NCBI RefSeq assembly: GCF_031801495.1
Contig: NZ_JAOEGC010000002.1
Span: 1,860,001 to 1,924,000, forward strand
Length of the DNA: 64,000 bases
DNA from: Agrobacterium tumefaciens_K
GTDB lineage: Bacteria > Pseudomonadota > Alphaproteobacteria > Rhizobiales > Rhizobiaceae
Reading direction: 5' to 3'
In this document: positions 42,591 to 51,417 of the stretch, piece after piece
How the letters are laid out: each line of letters begins with the position of its first letter
How positions within the stretch are numbered: position 1 is the stretch's first letter
Notes under the pieces: model-generated
Told to the model about the DNA's origin: nothing
The model's input: the letters and a program-made list of their open reading frames with translations, nothing else
The model's database searches: none
Position numbers and translations under genes: made by a program

Positions 42591-44024
42591 TCAGATTTGG
42601 CGTTCCGTCTCGGGGAATGCCGGAAACTTGTCAAGCAGTGCTGCGACAATCTTGCCGAAACCGAGGCCCAACGACGATTTTACCATCAGCGCGTCACCCG
42701 GCTGCACCCATTGCAGCGCGAAATCGACGAGTTCGGCCGTTGTCGGGAACCAGATCACCGTCACGCTGTCGGGCAAGGCATCGCGCAACGCAGCCATCGC
42801 TTCGCCCGCCAGCCAGACATGTTCGATACCGGCGGCGAGCAATGGCCCGGCCAGTTCCTCATGCACTTGCGCGGAAAACTCGCCCATTTCCAGCATGTCA
42901 CCGAGAACGGCGACGCGACGGCCATGGCCCTGCGTTTCCGTCGCGGCCAAAACCGCAATTGCGGCACGCATCGAGGCCGGATTGGCGTTGTAGCTCTCAT
43001 CGATCAGGAGGAACGACCCGCCATTGATCGCAAGACGATGCCGCTGCCCGCGCCCCTTGACCGCCTCGAGCGTTCCAAGTGCTTCGAATGCCTTATCGAG
43101 ATTGGCGCCGGTGACGGCTACTGCACCGAGAGCTGCCATGGCGTTATCGGCGATGTGCCTGCCCGGAACGCTGAGCTGGAGTTCGCTCGTTTCTCCGTTC
43201 AGGATTGCCCAGATGGTAGAACCGTCGGCGGTTGCCTCGAAATCCGCCAGACGGAAATCCGCCTTGGCATGCTGCCCGAAGGTCAGGATGTGCGTGATAC
43301 CTGCCTCCTGTGCCGCCGTCTCCAGCTGCTCGAACTGAGCGTTGTCACGGTTGAGAATGACCGCACCGCCCTCTTCCACGCCTTCGAAAATCTCCGCCTT
43401 GGCGGCCGCAATTTCCTCGATGCTGCTGAAGTTGCCGAGATGGGCGGCGGCAATGGTGGTGATGATCGCCACATGCGGACGCACCATCTTCACCAGCGGG
43501 CGGATTTCACCCGGATGATTCATGCCAACTTCGAAAACGCCGAATTCCGTGTCGGCGGGCATGCGCGCCAGCGTCAGCGGCACGCCCCAGTGGTTGTTGA
43601 ATGACGCGACAGCCGCATGAACCCGGCCGGACGGCGCCAGAACCTGCCGCAGCATTTCCTTGGTCGTCGTTTTGCCAACCGACCCAGTGACGGCAATGAT
43701 CCGCGCCGACGTGCGTTCACGCGCCGCAACCGCCAGCTTTCCGAGCGCCGCCAGCACGTCTTCCACAACGATCATCGGAACCGTAAGACGGCCAAGCGCA
43801 GGCAGTTTTCCTTCCGCCACGACGAGTAGCCCCGCACCATTGGCAACGGCGAAACTCGTGAAATCATGGCCGTCGACGCGGTCACCCTTGATGGCGAAGA
43901 ACGCCTCGCCCGGTTTGACTGTCCGGCTATCGATGGAAATGCCGGTGATACCCTGTGGCAGATTGCCGACCGGACGCCCTGCCGTGACGGCGATCATCTC
44001 CTCCACTGTCCATAGCCAGTTCAA
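42591..44024 (-). CDS. murF: UDP-N-acetylmuramoyl-tripeptide--D-alanyl-D-alanine ligase
   Basis: Adds D-Ala-D-Ala, the product of DdlB encoded nearby. The 477-residue Mur ligase has the SRTVKPGEAFFAIKGDRVDGHDF N-terminal domain, P-loop VTGSVGKTTTKEMLRQVL, the motif VGMNHPGEIRPLVKMVRP and ILIDESYNANPASMRAAI (written LLIDESYNANPASM in the sequence). Its ATG overlaps the murE stop (ATGA). Confidence 0.98.
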   Translation of the reverse strand: MNWLWTVEEMIAVTAGRPVGNLPQGITGISIDSRTVKPGEAFFAIKGDRVDGHDFTSFAVANGAGLLVVAEGKLPALGRLTVPMIVVEDVLAALGKLAVAARERTSARIIAVTGSVGKTTTKEMLRQVLAPSGRVHAAVASFNNHWGVPLTLARMPADTEFGVFEVGMNHPGEIRPLVKMVRPHVAIITTIAAAHLGNFSSIEEIAAAKAEIFEGVEEGGAVILNRDNAQFEQLETAAQEAGITHILTFGQHAKADFRLADFEATADGSTIWAILNGETSELQLSVPGRHIADNAMAALGAVAVTGANLDKAFEALGTLEAVKGRGQRHRLAINGGSFLLIDESYNANPASMRAAIAVLAATETQGHGRRVAVLGDMLEMGEFSAQVHEELAGPLLAAGIEHVWLAGEAMAALRDALPDSVTVIWFPTTAELVDFALQWVQPGDALMVKSSLGLGFGKIVAALLDKFPAFPETERQI

Positions 44025-45481
44025 ATCTTCAATCCTTCCAGCGCGGTACGCACCTGTTCATGATCGGAAAACGGCAGCGTCACGGAACCGACGATCTGCC
44101 CTTCTTCATGCCCCTTGCCCGCAACGATCAGCGTGTCGCCGTTCGAAAGCAGCGATACCGCATGACGGATCGCTTCAGCCCTGTCACCGATTTCCAGTGC
44201 GCCCGGCGCTGTCGCCATGATCTCGGAACGGATCGTGGCAGGCTCTTCCGAACGTGGATTGTCGTCAGTGACGATGACGATATCGGACAGGCGCGTCGCC
44301 ACCTCGCCCATGATCGGGCGTTTGCCCTTGTCGCGATCGCCGCCGCAACCGAAAACCGTGATGATGCGTCCCGATGTGAAGGGTCGCACCGAGGTCAGAA
44401 CGTTTTCAAGCGCATCCGGCTTGTGGGCATAATCCACGTAAGCGAGTGCGCCATTTTTCGTCTGCCCAACAAGTTCGAGGCGACCGGCAGCACCGATCAG
44501 TTTTTCGAGCGCCTTCAAGGCAACGGCGGCAGGTACGCCGGTGGACATCGCAAGACCGGCCGCGACCAGAGCATTTGCAACCTGGAAGTCACCCGCCAGC
44601 GGAATATCGACCTCGTAGATCGTGCCCTCGTGATGCACTTCGATCATCTGCTTGTGACGGAAGTGCTCGACCCGCTTCAGCGTGAGATATTCACCCTTGC
44701 GACCAACGGTGCGAACCTCAAGCCCGGCATCGCGCGCCGCACGGATCGCCTGATCCGACCATGGATCATCCGCAAAAATGATCGCAGGCGCGCCTTTTGC
44801 CATCAGCGTATCGAAGAGCCGCATCTTGGCGGCCATGTAGTCCTCGATCGTCGGATGGTAGTCCATGTGGTCACGGCCGAGATTGGTGAAACCGGCCGCC
44901 GCCAGCTTCACGCCGTCGAGACGGCGCTGATCGAGACCGTGGCTGGAGGCCTCCATCGCCGCATGCGTCACGCCTTCGGATGCAAGCTCGGCCAGAAGCG
45001 CATGCAGCGTCACCGGATCCGGCGTCGTCAGGGAGCCGTAATCTTCCCGGCCCGGCGCAATCACGCCCGTTGTGCCGATCTGCGCTGCGGCATGACCGGC
45101 GAAGGCCCATATCTGGCGGGTGAAGGAGGCAACGGAGGTCTTGCCTGCGGTGCCGGTAACGGCAACCATGGTCTGAGGCTGTGTTCCATAGAAACGGGAA
45201 GCGGCAAGAGCTAGATACCGGCGCGGATCGGCAACGGTGAGGACCGGGACACCTGCATCGACGCCATGATTGGAAACGACCGCAACGGCGCCCCTCGATA
45301 TAGCGTCCTGAATATAGGCCGATCCGTCAGCCTTGCTGCCTGCCAGGGCCACGAACAGGGTAGCGGGACCGGCCTTGCGGCTGTCTGCGGTTATCCCCCC
45401 GATTTCGATCGCCCCGATGTCGGAGCGCAACAATTCGTTCAGTTCCGGAAACTCGGCTCCGGATAGATCTCGCAAATTCAT
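44021..45481 (-). CDS. murE: UDP-MurNAc-tripeptide synthetase (meso-DAP adding)
   Basis: Adds the third residue of the stem peptide. The 486-residue protein has P-loop AVTGTAGKTSVASFTRQIW, the GDFQVANALVAAGLA segment and, near the C-terminus, VTDDNPRSEEP. The DNPR motif marks meso-diaminopimelate specificity, as expected for a Gram-negative wall. The start at 45481 removes a 21-residue extension. It lies 60 bases downstream of the ftsI stop and is coupled to murF. Confidence 0.97.
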   Translation of the reverse strand: MNLRDLSGAEFPELNELLRSDIGAIEIGGITADSRKAGPATLFVALAGSKADGSAYIQDAISRGAVAVVSNHGVDAGVPVLTVADPRRYLALAASRFYGTQPQTMVAVTGTAGKTSVASFTRQIWAFAGHAAAQIGTTGVIAPGREDYGSLTTPDPVTLHALLAELASEGVTHAAMEASSHGLDQRRLDGVKLAAAGFTNLGRDHMDYHPTIEDYMAAKMRLFDTLMAKGAPAIIFADDPWSDQAIRAARDAGLEVRTVGRKGEYLTLKRVEHFRHKQMIEVHHEGTIYEVDIPLAGDFQVANALVAAGLAMSTGVPAAVALKALEKLIGAAGRLELVGQTKNGALAYVDYAHKPDALENVLTSVRPFTSGRIITVFGCGGDRDKGKRPIMGEVATRLSDIVIVTDDNPRSEEPATIRSEIMATAPGALEIGDRAEAIRHAVSLLSNGDTLIVAGKGHEEGQIVGSVTLPFSDHEQVRTALEGLKI

Positions 45482-45540
45482 CGACTGTTTCCGTCTTGTC
45501 CCCCCGGCACGAATCACCGGAATATCATAAGCTGTAACAA

Positions 45541-47280
45541 TCAATAAGACACGAGCAAGGCCGAGCCGTCCTTCCCGAACTTCGGCTTTACACCCAAAAT
45601 ACCTGCCGTGCGCGTGATGATGTCGTGTACCATTGGAGCGGCCGACGAACCTGCAAGCGCCGCGCCGTTACCCTTGTCCGTCTTCGGTTCGTCGATGAAG
45701 GAAAGAACCACGTATTGCGGGTTATCCATCGGGAAAGCCGAAAGGAAGGCATTGAAGTTCTTGTCATGGGCGTAACGGCCGTTCACGACCTTGTCGGCGG
45801 TTCCCGTCTTGCCGCCCACATTGAAGCCTTCGACACGCGCGTTGCGGCCTGAACCATTGACGCCGTTCCATTCGAACAGGAAGCGCATGTCCCGGCTGGT
45901 GTTGGGCTTGAGAACCTGCTTGGCGACCTGATCCGCCTGATCGCGGGTGCGCGGCAGGAAGGTCGGCTCGATAAGCCTTCCGCCGTTCACCAGCGCCGCA
46001 CCGGCGACAGCCGTCTGTAGCGGCGTTGTCGAAACACCGTGACCGAAGGAGATCGTGATGGAGTTGATCTTCTTCCACTGGCGCGGCTGCGTCGGCATCG
46101 CCACTTCCGGCAACTCGGTCTGCATGCGACTGAGCAGTCCAAGACGCGTCAGGAATTCCTTGTGCCCTTCCGTGCCGACCGTATCAGCGATTTTCGCCGT
46201 TCCGATGTTCGAGGAATACTGGAAGATTTCCGGCACGGACAGAACACGGCCCTTGCCGTGGAAGTCCTTGATCGTGAAGCCACCGATGCGGATCGGAAAA
46301 CGGGCATCGAAGGTGGAGCCCAGAGAGATGCCGGCTTCATCAAGCCCCATGGCGATGGTGAAGGACTTGAAGGTCGAACCCATTTCGAACGTACCGTTCG
46401 ACATGCGGTTCAGCCAGCCTTCCTTTGCACCCTCGGCCGGGTTGTTCGGATCGTAATCAGGCAGGGAGGCCATGGCGAGAATTTCGCCGGTATTCACGTC
46501 CATCACCACTGCGCCTGCGCCGATGGCCTTGAACTTGTCGATCGCCGAGACAACAACGTCACGCACGATCGCCTGCACGCGAAGGTCGATAGATAGCTTC
46601 ACGGGTTCGAGCGGCTGGTCGCTGGTCATGCCAAGCGCCGTCAGGTCCGCAAGCCCCTGGCTGTCCACATAGCGTTCCATGCCCGCAACGCCGCGGTTGT
46701 CGATGTTGACGTGGCCGACAACGTGGGCCGCAGTCGGACCGCCGGGGTAAAACCGCCGTTTTTCCGGACGGAAGCCAATGCCGGGAATACCGAGCGCCAG
46801 AATCTGGCTCTGCTGCTTCGGCGTCAGCTGACGCCGCAGCCACTGAAAGCGCGAATTGGAAGACAGTTTTTGATAGGTCCCGCGCTGATCGAGGTCTGGC
46901 AGAACGGTGCGCAGCTTCTCGATGGCTTCGTCGATATCGACGATGCGATGCGGTTCGGCAAACAGCGAAACGGTGCGGATGTCCGTCGCCAGCACTTCGC
47001 CGTTGCGATCCAGCAGGTCAGGACGGGACGCCATCAGGCGGTCGGCGGGCGCAATGCTCGAAACCGTTTCCTGTTCTGCCATGCCGTATTGAACGAGGCG
47101 GCCGCCGACGACGCCGTAAAACGCCACGAAGCCAAAAATGATAAGCCCGACACGGTTTTTCGCCTGCGCCGCCCGCTTCTTGCGTGCGCCTTCGAAAGCC
47201 GAATGGTCGGTGTATCCGCTGGTGCTTGCGGAGAAGTGAGCCTTGCTCTTCAGAACCATGACGCGAGAAAGAAAAGACAT
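45541..47280 (-). CDS. ftsI: Septal peptidoglycan transpeptidase FtsI (PBP3)
   Basis: Class B penicillin-binding protein that cross-links septal wall in partnership with FtsW. The 579-residue protein has a basic cytoplasmic tail, one anchor helix (about 43-60), the pedestal domain starting ASRPDLLDRNGEVLATDI, and the transpeptidase domain with Ser302-Thr-Phe-Lys305, Ser356-Ser-Asn358 and Lys491-Thr-Gly. All catalytic motifs are intact. The ATG shares a base with the ftsL stop (TGATG). Confidence 0.97.
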   Translation of the reverse strand: MSFLSRVMVLKSKAHFSASTSGYTDHSAFEGARKKRAAQAKNRVGLIIFGFVAFYGVVGGRLVQYGMAEQETVSSIAPADRLMASRPDLLDRNGEVLATDIRTVSLFAEPHRIVDIDEAIEKLRTVLPDLDQRGTYQKLSSNSRFQWLRRQLTPKQQSQILALGIPGIGFRPEKRRFYPGGPTAAHVVGHVNIDNRGVAGMERYVDSQGLADLTALGMTSDQPLEPVKLSIDLRVQAIVRDVVVSAIDKFKAIGAGAVVMDVNTGEILAMASLPDYDPNNPAEGAKEGWLNRMSNGTFEMGSTFKSFTIAMGLDEAGISLGSTFDARFPIRIGGFTIKDFHGKGRVLSVPEIFQYSSNIGTAKIADTVGTEGHKEFLTRLGLLSRMQTELPEVAMPTQPRQWKKINSITISFGHGVSTTPLQTAVAGAALVNGGRLIEPTFLPRTRDQADQVAKQVLKPNTSRDMRFLFEWNGVNGSGRNARVEGFNVGGKTGTADKVVNGRYAHDKNFNAFLSAFPMDNPQYVVLSFIDEPKTDKGNGAALAGSSAAPMVHDIITRTAGILGVKPKFGKDGSALLVSY

Positions 47281-47831
47281 CAGTGGCTCACCGATCCTGT
47301 AATGGTTTCATCCATCTCGTCGGACTCGTCGCCTGGCCTCGCGGCCATGACGGGAGCTGCCGGACGCGCGACATTCACCCGAGGGGTAGGAACCGGAATC
47401 CCGTTCACCGCGATCTGCCCTGCCGGTGGCGACTTCGGTTTTGAGCTGCCGCCGAGTGTCGCGCCTGGCTTGGAACCGTTCACCGCCGCGGCGATGACAT
47501 CCTCTACGCTCATGCCTTCCGGCTCGGGCGGCTGGGGCAATTGCGAACGCAGCATGGGCAGCTCACGCGGCTGCGAGAGCTGCGTCGGCAGCGTCGGCGA
47601 CAGGTTCAGTTCCGCCTGATAGGCGTTGACGAGGCGATGCAGACGGTTCGGCTGCGTCAGCAGCGCCCAGTCCGCGCGCAGAAGATCGATGGTGTCTTTC
47701 TCAAGCTTGATTTCCGCTTCAAGCTTGCGGACTTTCTCCAGCTTCAGATCGGCCTTGTGCTTGATGGAATAGGTCACGACTGCCGCGGCGACCATGATAC
47801 CCATCAGAATGACGTCGAAGGTGCGCAGCAT
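47280..47831 (-). CDS. ftsL: Cell division protein FtsL
   Basis: Bitopic divisome protein, 183 residues: MLRTFDVILMGIMVAAAVVTYSI forms the single helix. It is followed by a charged coiled coil (KADLKLEKVRKLEAEIKLEKD then TIDLLRADWALLTQPNRL), the conserved FtsL core. A Pro/Ser/Ala-rich tail of about 90 residues follows, longer than the roughly 120-residue E. coli protein and probably disordered. The chosen ATG overlaps the end region of rsmH by only two bases gap; a 32-residue extension lies inside rsmH and is rejected. Confidence 0.9.
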   Translation of the reverse strand: MLRTFDVILMGIMVAAAVVTYSIKHKADLKLEKVRKLEAEIKLEKDTIDLLRADWALLTQPNRLHRLVNAYQAELNLSPTLPTQLSQPRELPMLRSQLPQPPEPEGMSVEDVIAAAVNGSKPGATLGGSSKPKSPPAGQIAVNGIPVPTPRVNVARPAAPVMAARPGDESDEMDETITGSVSH

Positions 47832-47832
47832 G

Positions 47833-48858
47833 TCAGCCTCCCAACTTTTCAAGGCTTGCGAGATCGGGAAGTTCGAAGATCGAGAAATCGGCGGGACGGG
47901 CCGGAGCCGAGGTACGCAAGCCTGCACGCAGTTTCGCCGAGCGGGCGCGCGGATTGAGCTCCGCCTCCTCTTCGCTTGCTGCGATCATCGGCTTGCCGAT
48001 GCTGTCGAAGACTGCGGGCTTGTCCTCGACCATAGGCATATGCCGCGAACCGGCCGCCCGGCCGGAACGATCAGCGAAGAATTTCTTGACGATACGATCT
48101 TCCAGCGAATGGAACGTGACGACAACCAGCCTGCCGCCCGGCTTCAACGACTGCTCGGCGGCGAACAGCGCCTGCGCCAGCTCTCCCAGTTCGTCATTGA
48201 CGAACACACGAAGTGCCTGAAAGACACGGGTTGCCGGATGGATTTTGTCCTTGGCCTTGCGCGGCGTGACGATTTCGATGAGCCCTGCCAGATCGCGCGT
48301 CGTGCGGAAAGGTTCTTCCGCGCGCTTTTTCTCGATGGCGCGGGCTATGCGGCCCGGTTGCTTTTCCTCGCCCAGAAAACCGAAGATGCGGATCAGATCG
48401 GACACCTTGGCGCGATTGACGACATCCGCCGCCGAAACGCCGGATGCCGACATTCGCATGTCGAGCGGGCCGTTCTTCTGGAACGAGAAACCGCGCTCCG
48501 CCTCGTCGATCTGCATGGAGGAAACGCCGATGTCGAGAACCACGCCATCCAGCCCGCCCTCCGGCGCATGCGCGGCAAGATTGGAGAACTGCGACTGAAT
48601 GAGGGAGAGCCTGCCGCCATTGGCCGCAACCATCGCCTGCCCGCCTGCGATGGCGGTCGGGTCACGGTCGAGCGCGATGACGTTTGCACCCTGATCGAGA
48701 ATGGCTTGCGTATAACCGCCGGCACCGAAGGTTCCGTCGAGGATAACCTTGCCCGGAGCGGGTTCGAGCGCGGTGATAACCTCGCGCAGCAGGACCGGGA
48801 TGTGGCGAACAGGTCCGCCACCGGCATCAGAAGATCGTCCGCCAGAATTCGCCGCCAT
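47833..48858 (-). CDS. rsmH: 16S rRNA (cytosine(1402)-N4)-methyltransferase
   Basis: SAM-dependent rRNA methyltransferase (MraW), 341 residues. Family motifs: RHIPVLLREVITALEPAPGKVILDGTFGAGGYTQAIL (SAM site), VVLDIGVSSMQIDEAERGFSFQKNGPLDMRM, and RVFQALRVFVNDEL, with FHSLEDRIVKKFF near the end. GGGGATACGGG stands before the ATG at 48858. A much longer open frame upstream runs antisense-free through mraZ in another frame and is a shadow. Fourteen bases separate it from mraZ. Confidence 0.97.
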   Translation of the reverse strand: MAANSGGRSSDAGGGPVRHIPVLLREVITALEPAPGKVILDGTFGAGGYTQAILDQGANVIALDRDPTAIAGGQAMVAANGGRLSLIQSQFSNLAAHAPEGGLDGVVLDIGVSSMQIDEAERGFSFQKNGPLDMRMSASGVSAADVVNRAKVSDLIRIFGFLGEEKQPGRIARAIEKKRAEEPFRTTRDLAGLIEIVTPRKAKDKIHPATRVFQALRVFVNDELGELAQALFAAEQSLKPGGRLVVVTFHSLEDRIVKKFFADRSGRAAGSRHMPMVEDKPAVFDSIGKPMIAASEEEAELNPRARSAKLRAGLRTSAPARPADFSIFELPDLASLEKLGG

Positions 48859-48872
48859 CCCGTATCCCCGTT

Positions 48873-49313
48873 CTACGCAGGGCGAGCAGCCGAAAAACCG
48901 CGCCCTGCTCTTGCTTCCGCCTGCGCCGCCAAAAACGCCTGAGGTTGCCAAAGCTGAAAATGATCCGCCCGTCCGACGAAGGTGACCTCGGCCGTGATAC
49001 CGGTGAATTCCCGCACGAAATCCGTCACCATCAATCGACCTTCCTGGTCGAGCTTCATGAAAACACCGCCACCGTGAACCAGCAGCGACATTGCATTCGC
49101 CTGCGATGAAAACGCGTCCATGGACGCGATCTGCCGCTCGTAACGCTCCAGCAAATCCGGACCACCTACGCTGATCGCAGGAAACGCGAAATCCTGAAGA
49201 CAATAAAGCTCCTGAATGCCGCGCTGCGTCAGCACCGAACGAAAAACCGAAGGAACCGAAACGCGCCCCTTGGCGTCGACCCTGTTCGTCACGTTCGATA
49301 AAAAGCGGTCCAT
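48873..49313 (-). CDS. mraZ: Transcriptional regulator MraZ
   Basis: First gene of the dcw run and an AbrB/SpoVT-like DNA-binding repressor, 146 residues. Two swapped-hairpin repeats are visible: FLSNVTNRVDAKGRVSVPSVFRSVL and later HGGGVFMKLDQEGRLMVTDFVREF, each with the D-x-x-G-R-V/L core. In E. coli MraZ represses its own operon by binding TGGG direct repeats with 10-bp spacing, and just such an array lies upstream here (49490-49533). Confidence 0.96.
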   Translation of the reverse strand: MDRFLSNVTNRVDAKGRVSVPSVFRSVLTQRGIQELYCLQDFAFPAISVGGPDLLERYERQIASMDAFSSQANAMSLLVHGGGVFMKLDQEGRLMVTDFVREFTGITAEVTFVGRADHFQLWQPQAFLAAQAEARAGRGFSAARPA

Positions 49314-49489
49314 AACTCAACTCGCCCAAACCGCACTCCGCCAAGCGATACATCCGCTCGACAGGCAACACCGATACGCACGACATATCGCTGAGCGCCA
49401 AGACGGAACGCCCTGTAGCAGCCCCTCGCAGGCTCCTAAACTGTTTCAGCGATTGCGGGTCAGAAACACGACCCTTTGTGGTGTGCATT

Positions 49490-49533
49490 TGGGATACCAT
49501 GGGACACTATGGGCGTCAATGGGAGAAGATGGA
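49490..49533. promoter_or_regulatory. Candidate MraZ box: TGGG direct repeats at 10-bp period
   Basis: On the plus strand TGGG begins at exactly 49490, 49500, 49510 and 49520, with TGGA at 49530. E. coli MraZ is known to bind TGGGN units separated by 5 bases, the same period. The array is 177-220 bases upstream of the mraZ ATG, so negative autoregulation of the division operon is likely. Confidence 0.7.
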
Positions 49534-49574
49534 ACGATACCGGCTTCGCATCGTAAATTCATAAGCCGTTAAGA

Positions 49575-49590
49575 TTAACGAATGGTTTAC
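49575..49590. promoter_or_regulatory. Degenerate CtrA-like motif upstream of mraZ
   Basis: TTAA-CGAATGG-TTTAC followed by TT, one mismatch from TTAA-N7-TTAAC and almost the same as the motif before ddlB (33555). A 15-bp palindrome, TGCGCCA-T-TGGCGCA, follows at 49610-49624. The rest of the 390-base stretch between mraZ and rnpB shows no gene. Confidence 0.35.
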
Positions 49591-49702
49591 TTCAGCCGTT
49601 TGCACGCGCTGCGCCATTGGCGCATATGGCCAAAAACACTTGGTTTTCAGCTGAAAACGCGGACATACCCGAACGGGCCGGGTACCTGTGAAGAGAAAGA
49701 AG

Positions 49703-50109
49703 TTCGCCAGTTGGCCTGTAAGCCGGGTTCTGTATGGCCCCGGTTTGACCCGGAACGTGGCAGCCATTCATCTGGGACGACATTTGCATGCCGCCTCGCG
49801 CAACCCACCCGGATGACTGGCCCGGAAACAGGCTGTAGACAGACTTGCGCCTGCCCCTCGTCATCCCTATTCGGTCTTGCTCCCGGTGGGGTTTACCTTG
49901 CCACCGCTGTTACCAGCGGCGCGGTGGGCTCTTACCCCACCCTTTCACCCTTACCACGACAGGCGTGGCGGTTTGCTCTCTGTGGCACTTTCCCTAGGGT
50001 CGCCCCCGCCGGACGTTATCCGGCACCGTGTTTCCGTGGAGCCCGGACTTTCCTCACCTTACCGTCTTTCGACATTGGTAAAGCGCGGCTGCCCGGCCAA
50101 CTGGCATCG
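49703..50109 (-). ncRNA. rnpB: RNase P RNA (bacterial class A)
   Basis: Catalytic RNA that trims tRNA 5' ends. On the minus strand the P1 helix pairs GCCAGTTGGCC (50105-50095) with GGCCAACTGGC (49716-49706). The universally conserved P4 strands are present as GAGGAAAGTCCGGGCTCC (50054-50037) and ACAGAACCCGGCTTACA near the 3' end. The interior GGGTAAGGGTGAAAGGGTG segment fits alphaproteobacterial sequences. Ends are placed from P1 and may be off by a few bases. T-rich sequence follows the 3' end. Confidence 0.95.
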
Positions 50110-50160
50110 GCTCCTTAGAGCGTTTCGGAATGAAAGCCAACGGAAAAGCGCAGGGAAATC

Positions 50161-51351
50161 TCAAAGAAACGCAGGCGCGAAATCCGTGGAGAAACCATCA
50201 TCGGTGATTTTACCGTCGAAGAGCAGCCCGGCGCCGAGACGCCCGATCTCGTCCGAACTCTTCGCCGCGGTGCCATTGCCACCTGTCATCACCGCGATGC
50301 GTGGTGACTCCGTGAAGCCGATTGCAGGGTAGCCGCTTCCGGTCTTCGTAACCACGCAGGCGGCCATGGAAATGCGCGACCGATCTATGGACGGCACCAG
50401 CGCCCCGACAATCTCCGAAAGATGGTCACGAACGCTCTCGCGGCCGCCCGAGCGGAACCATGCGCGGATCTCCGGTTCGCTTTTCACCAGTACATCGTCA
50501 GGATCGCCACCGATCTTGAGATACACCTTGCCGTCCGGATAGGGGATGGGCGGCAGCAGATAGATATGCTTTCGCGTATCACGCGGCTCGTAGATCAGGG
50601 AGGGCATACCGGCATAACGATCCAGCTCGCCCTCTGGAATCTCGAAGAATGCGACCGTGCGGGCATACACATTCAGCGCGACGGGACGAGGCAACAGGTT
50701 TTCGGCGATGGAAAAGCCACCCGCGGCGACCAGTACGCGTTCCGCAGTATAAACCTCCCCCGACGCCGTTTTCACTGAAACGCGACCGCCTTCATCCTGC
50801 GTAGAAACGACGACATCATCGATGAGGGTCACGCCCGCCTTCTTCGCAAGCACGCTCTGCGCTTCCACCATTGCCCGCGGATTGACGTAACCGGCATTGT
50901 CCTTTTCGAACACGCCCTCGCACGCGGCCTCGAACGAAAAATAAGGGAAGCGGCTTTTCAGCGCGGCGTCATCCATCATCTCGGTCGAAACACCGAGCCG
51001 CTCCGCCGCTGCACAGACGTTATCGATGTAAATATTATCGCCGCCGCGCTTGGGACCGACGATCAGCGCGCCGACCGGCCCGTAGAAATCGACACCGCTG
51101 CGTGTCGCAATATCGCCGTAGCGGGCAATGGATCGGTTGGCGAGCAAGGCCCAGTCGGCATTGCCGTCAATGGTCCGGGTAATGCGCGCCTCATCGTAGT
51201 GGCTGGCAAAGACACCCTGATGCGACTTGATATCGTCCGGCTCACCGGGGCCGATCAGGGCGATACCGTCAGTTTTTTCTGCCAGATGGCGGGCAGCCGC
51301 AGCACCCATCATGCCGCGACCAACGACGATATACCTGAAATGCCCCGACAT
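50161..51351 (-). CDS. FAD-dependent oxidoreductase, monomeric sarcosine oxidase type (downstream paralogue)
   Basis: A 396-residue DAO-superfamily amine oxidase. The dinucleotide fold opens YIVVGRGMMGAAAARHLAE, and SHYDEARITRT aligns with the SHHGDTRIIRH segment of monomeric sarcosine oxidase (active-site His and Arg). Cys332 in AACVVTKTGSGYP aligns with the Cys that binds FAD covalently in that enzyme, and Lys364 (GTAAKSSDE) with its O2-activating Lys. The substrate is a secondary or N-methyl amine at best guess. It is the downstream member of a tandem pair, 66 bases after its paralogue, and its ribosome site is partly inside a hairpin. Confidence 0.85.
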   Translation of the reverse strand: MSGHFRYIVVGRGMMGAAAARHLAEKTDGIALIGPGEPDDIKSHQGVFASHYDEARITRTIDGNADWALLANRSIARYGDIATRSGVDFYGPVGALIVGPKRGGDNIYIDNVCAAAERLGVSTEMMDDAALKSRFPYFSFEAACEGVFEKDNAGYVNPRAMVEAQSVLAKKAGVTLIDDVVVSTQDEGGRVSVKTASGEVYTAERVLVAAGGFSIAENLLPRPVALNVYARTVAFFEIPEGELDRYAGMPSLIYEPRDTRKHIYLLPPIPYPDGKVYLKIGGDPDDVLVKSEPEIRAWFRSGGRESVRDHLSEIVGALVPSIDRSRISMAACVVTKTGSGYPAIGFTESPRIAVMTGGNGTAAKSSDEIGRLGAGLLFDGKITDDGFSTDFAPAFL

Positions 51352-51356
51352 GCTTG

Positions 51357-51392
51357 CCTCTCGCCACGATGATTTTCGATTTCGTGGCGAGA
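51357..51392 (-). promoter_or_regulatory. Hairpin overlapping the ribosome site of the downstream oxidoreductase
   Basis: An 11-bp perfect stem (51359-51369 with 51382-51392, 12-base loop) lies between the paralogues. The ribosome site GAGAGG (51357-51362, five bases before the ATG) has four bases in the stem. It may limit translation of the second gene relative to the first, or stabilise processed mRNA. Confidence 0.45.
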
Positions 51393-51417
51393 TTTGTAGC
51401 TGTTTCGCTATCTCATG

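Noticed and set aside
49490..49533. Short regular repeats considered as a CRISPR array
   Set aside because: Units are only 4-5 bases with 5-6 base spacers and no cas genes; the MraZ-box reading fits.
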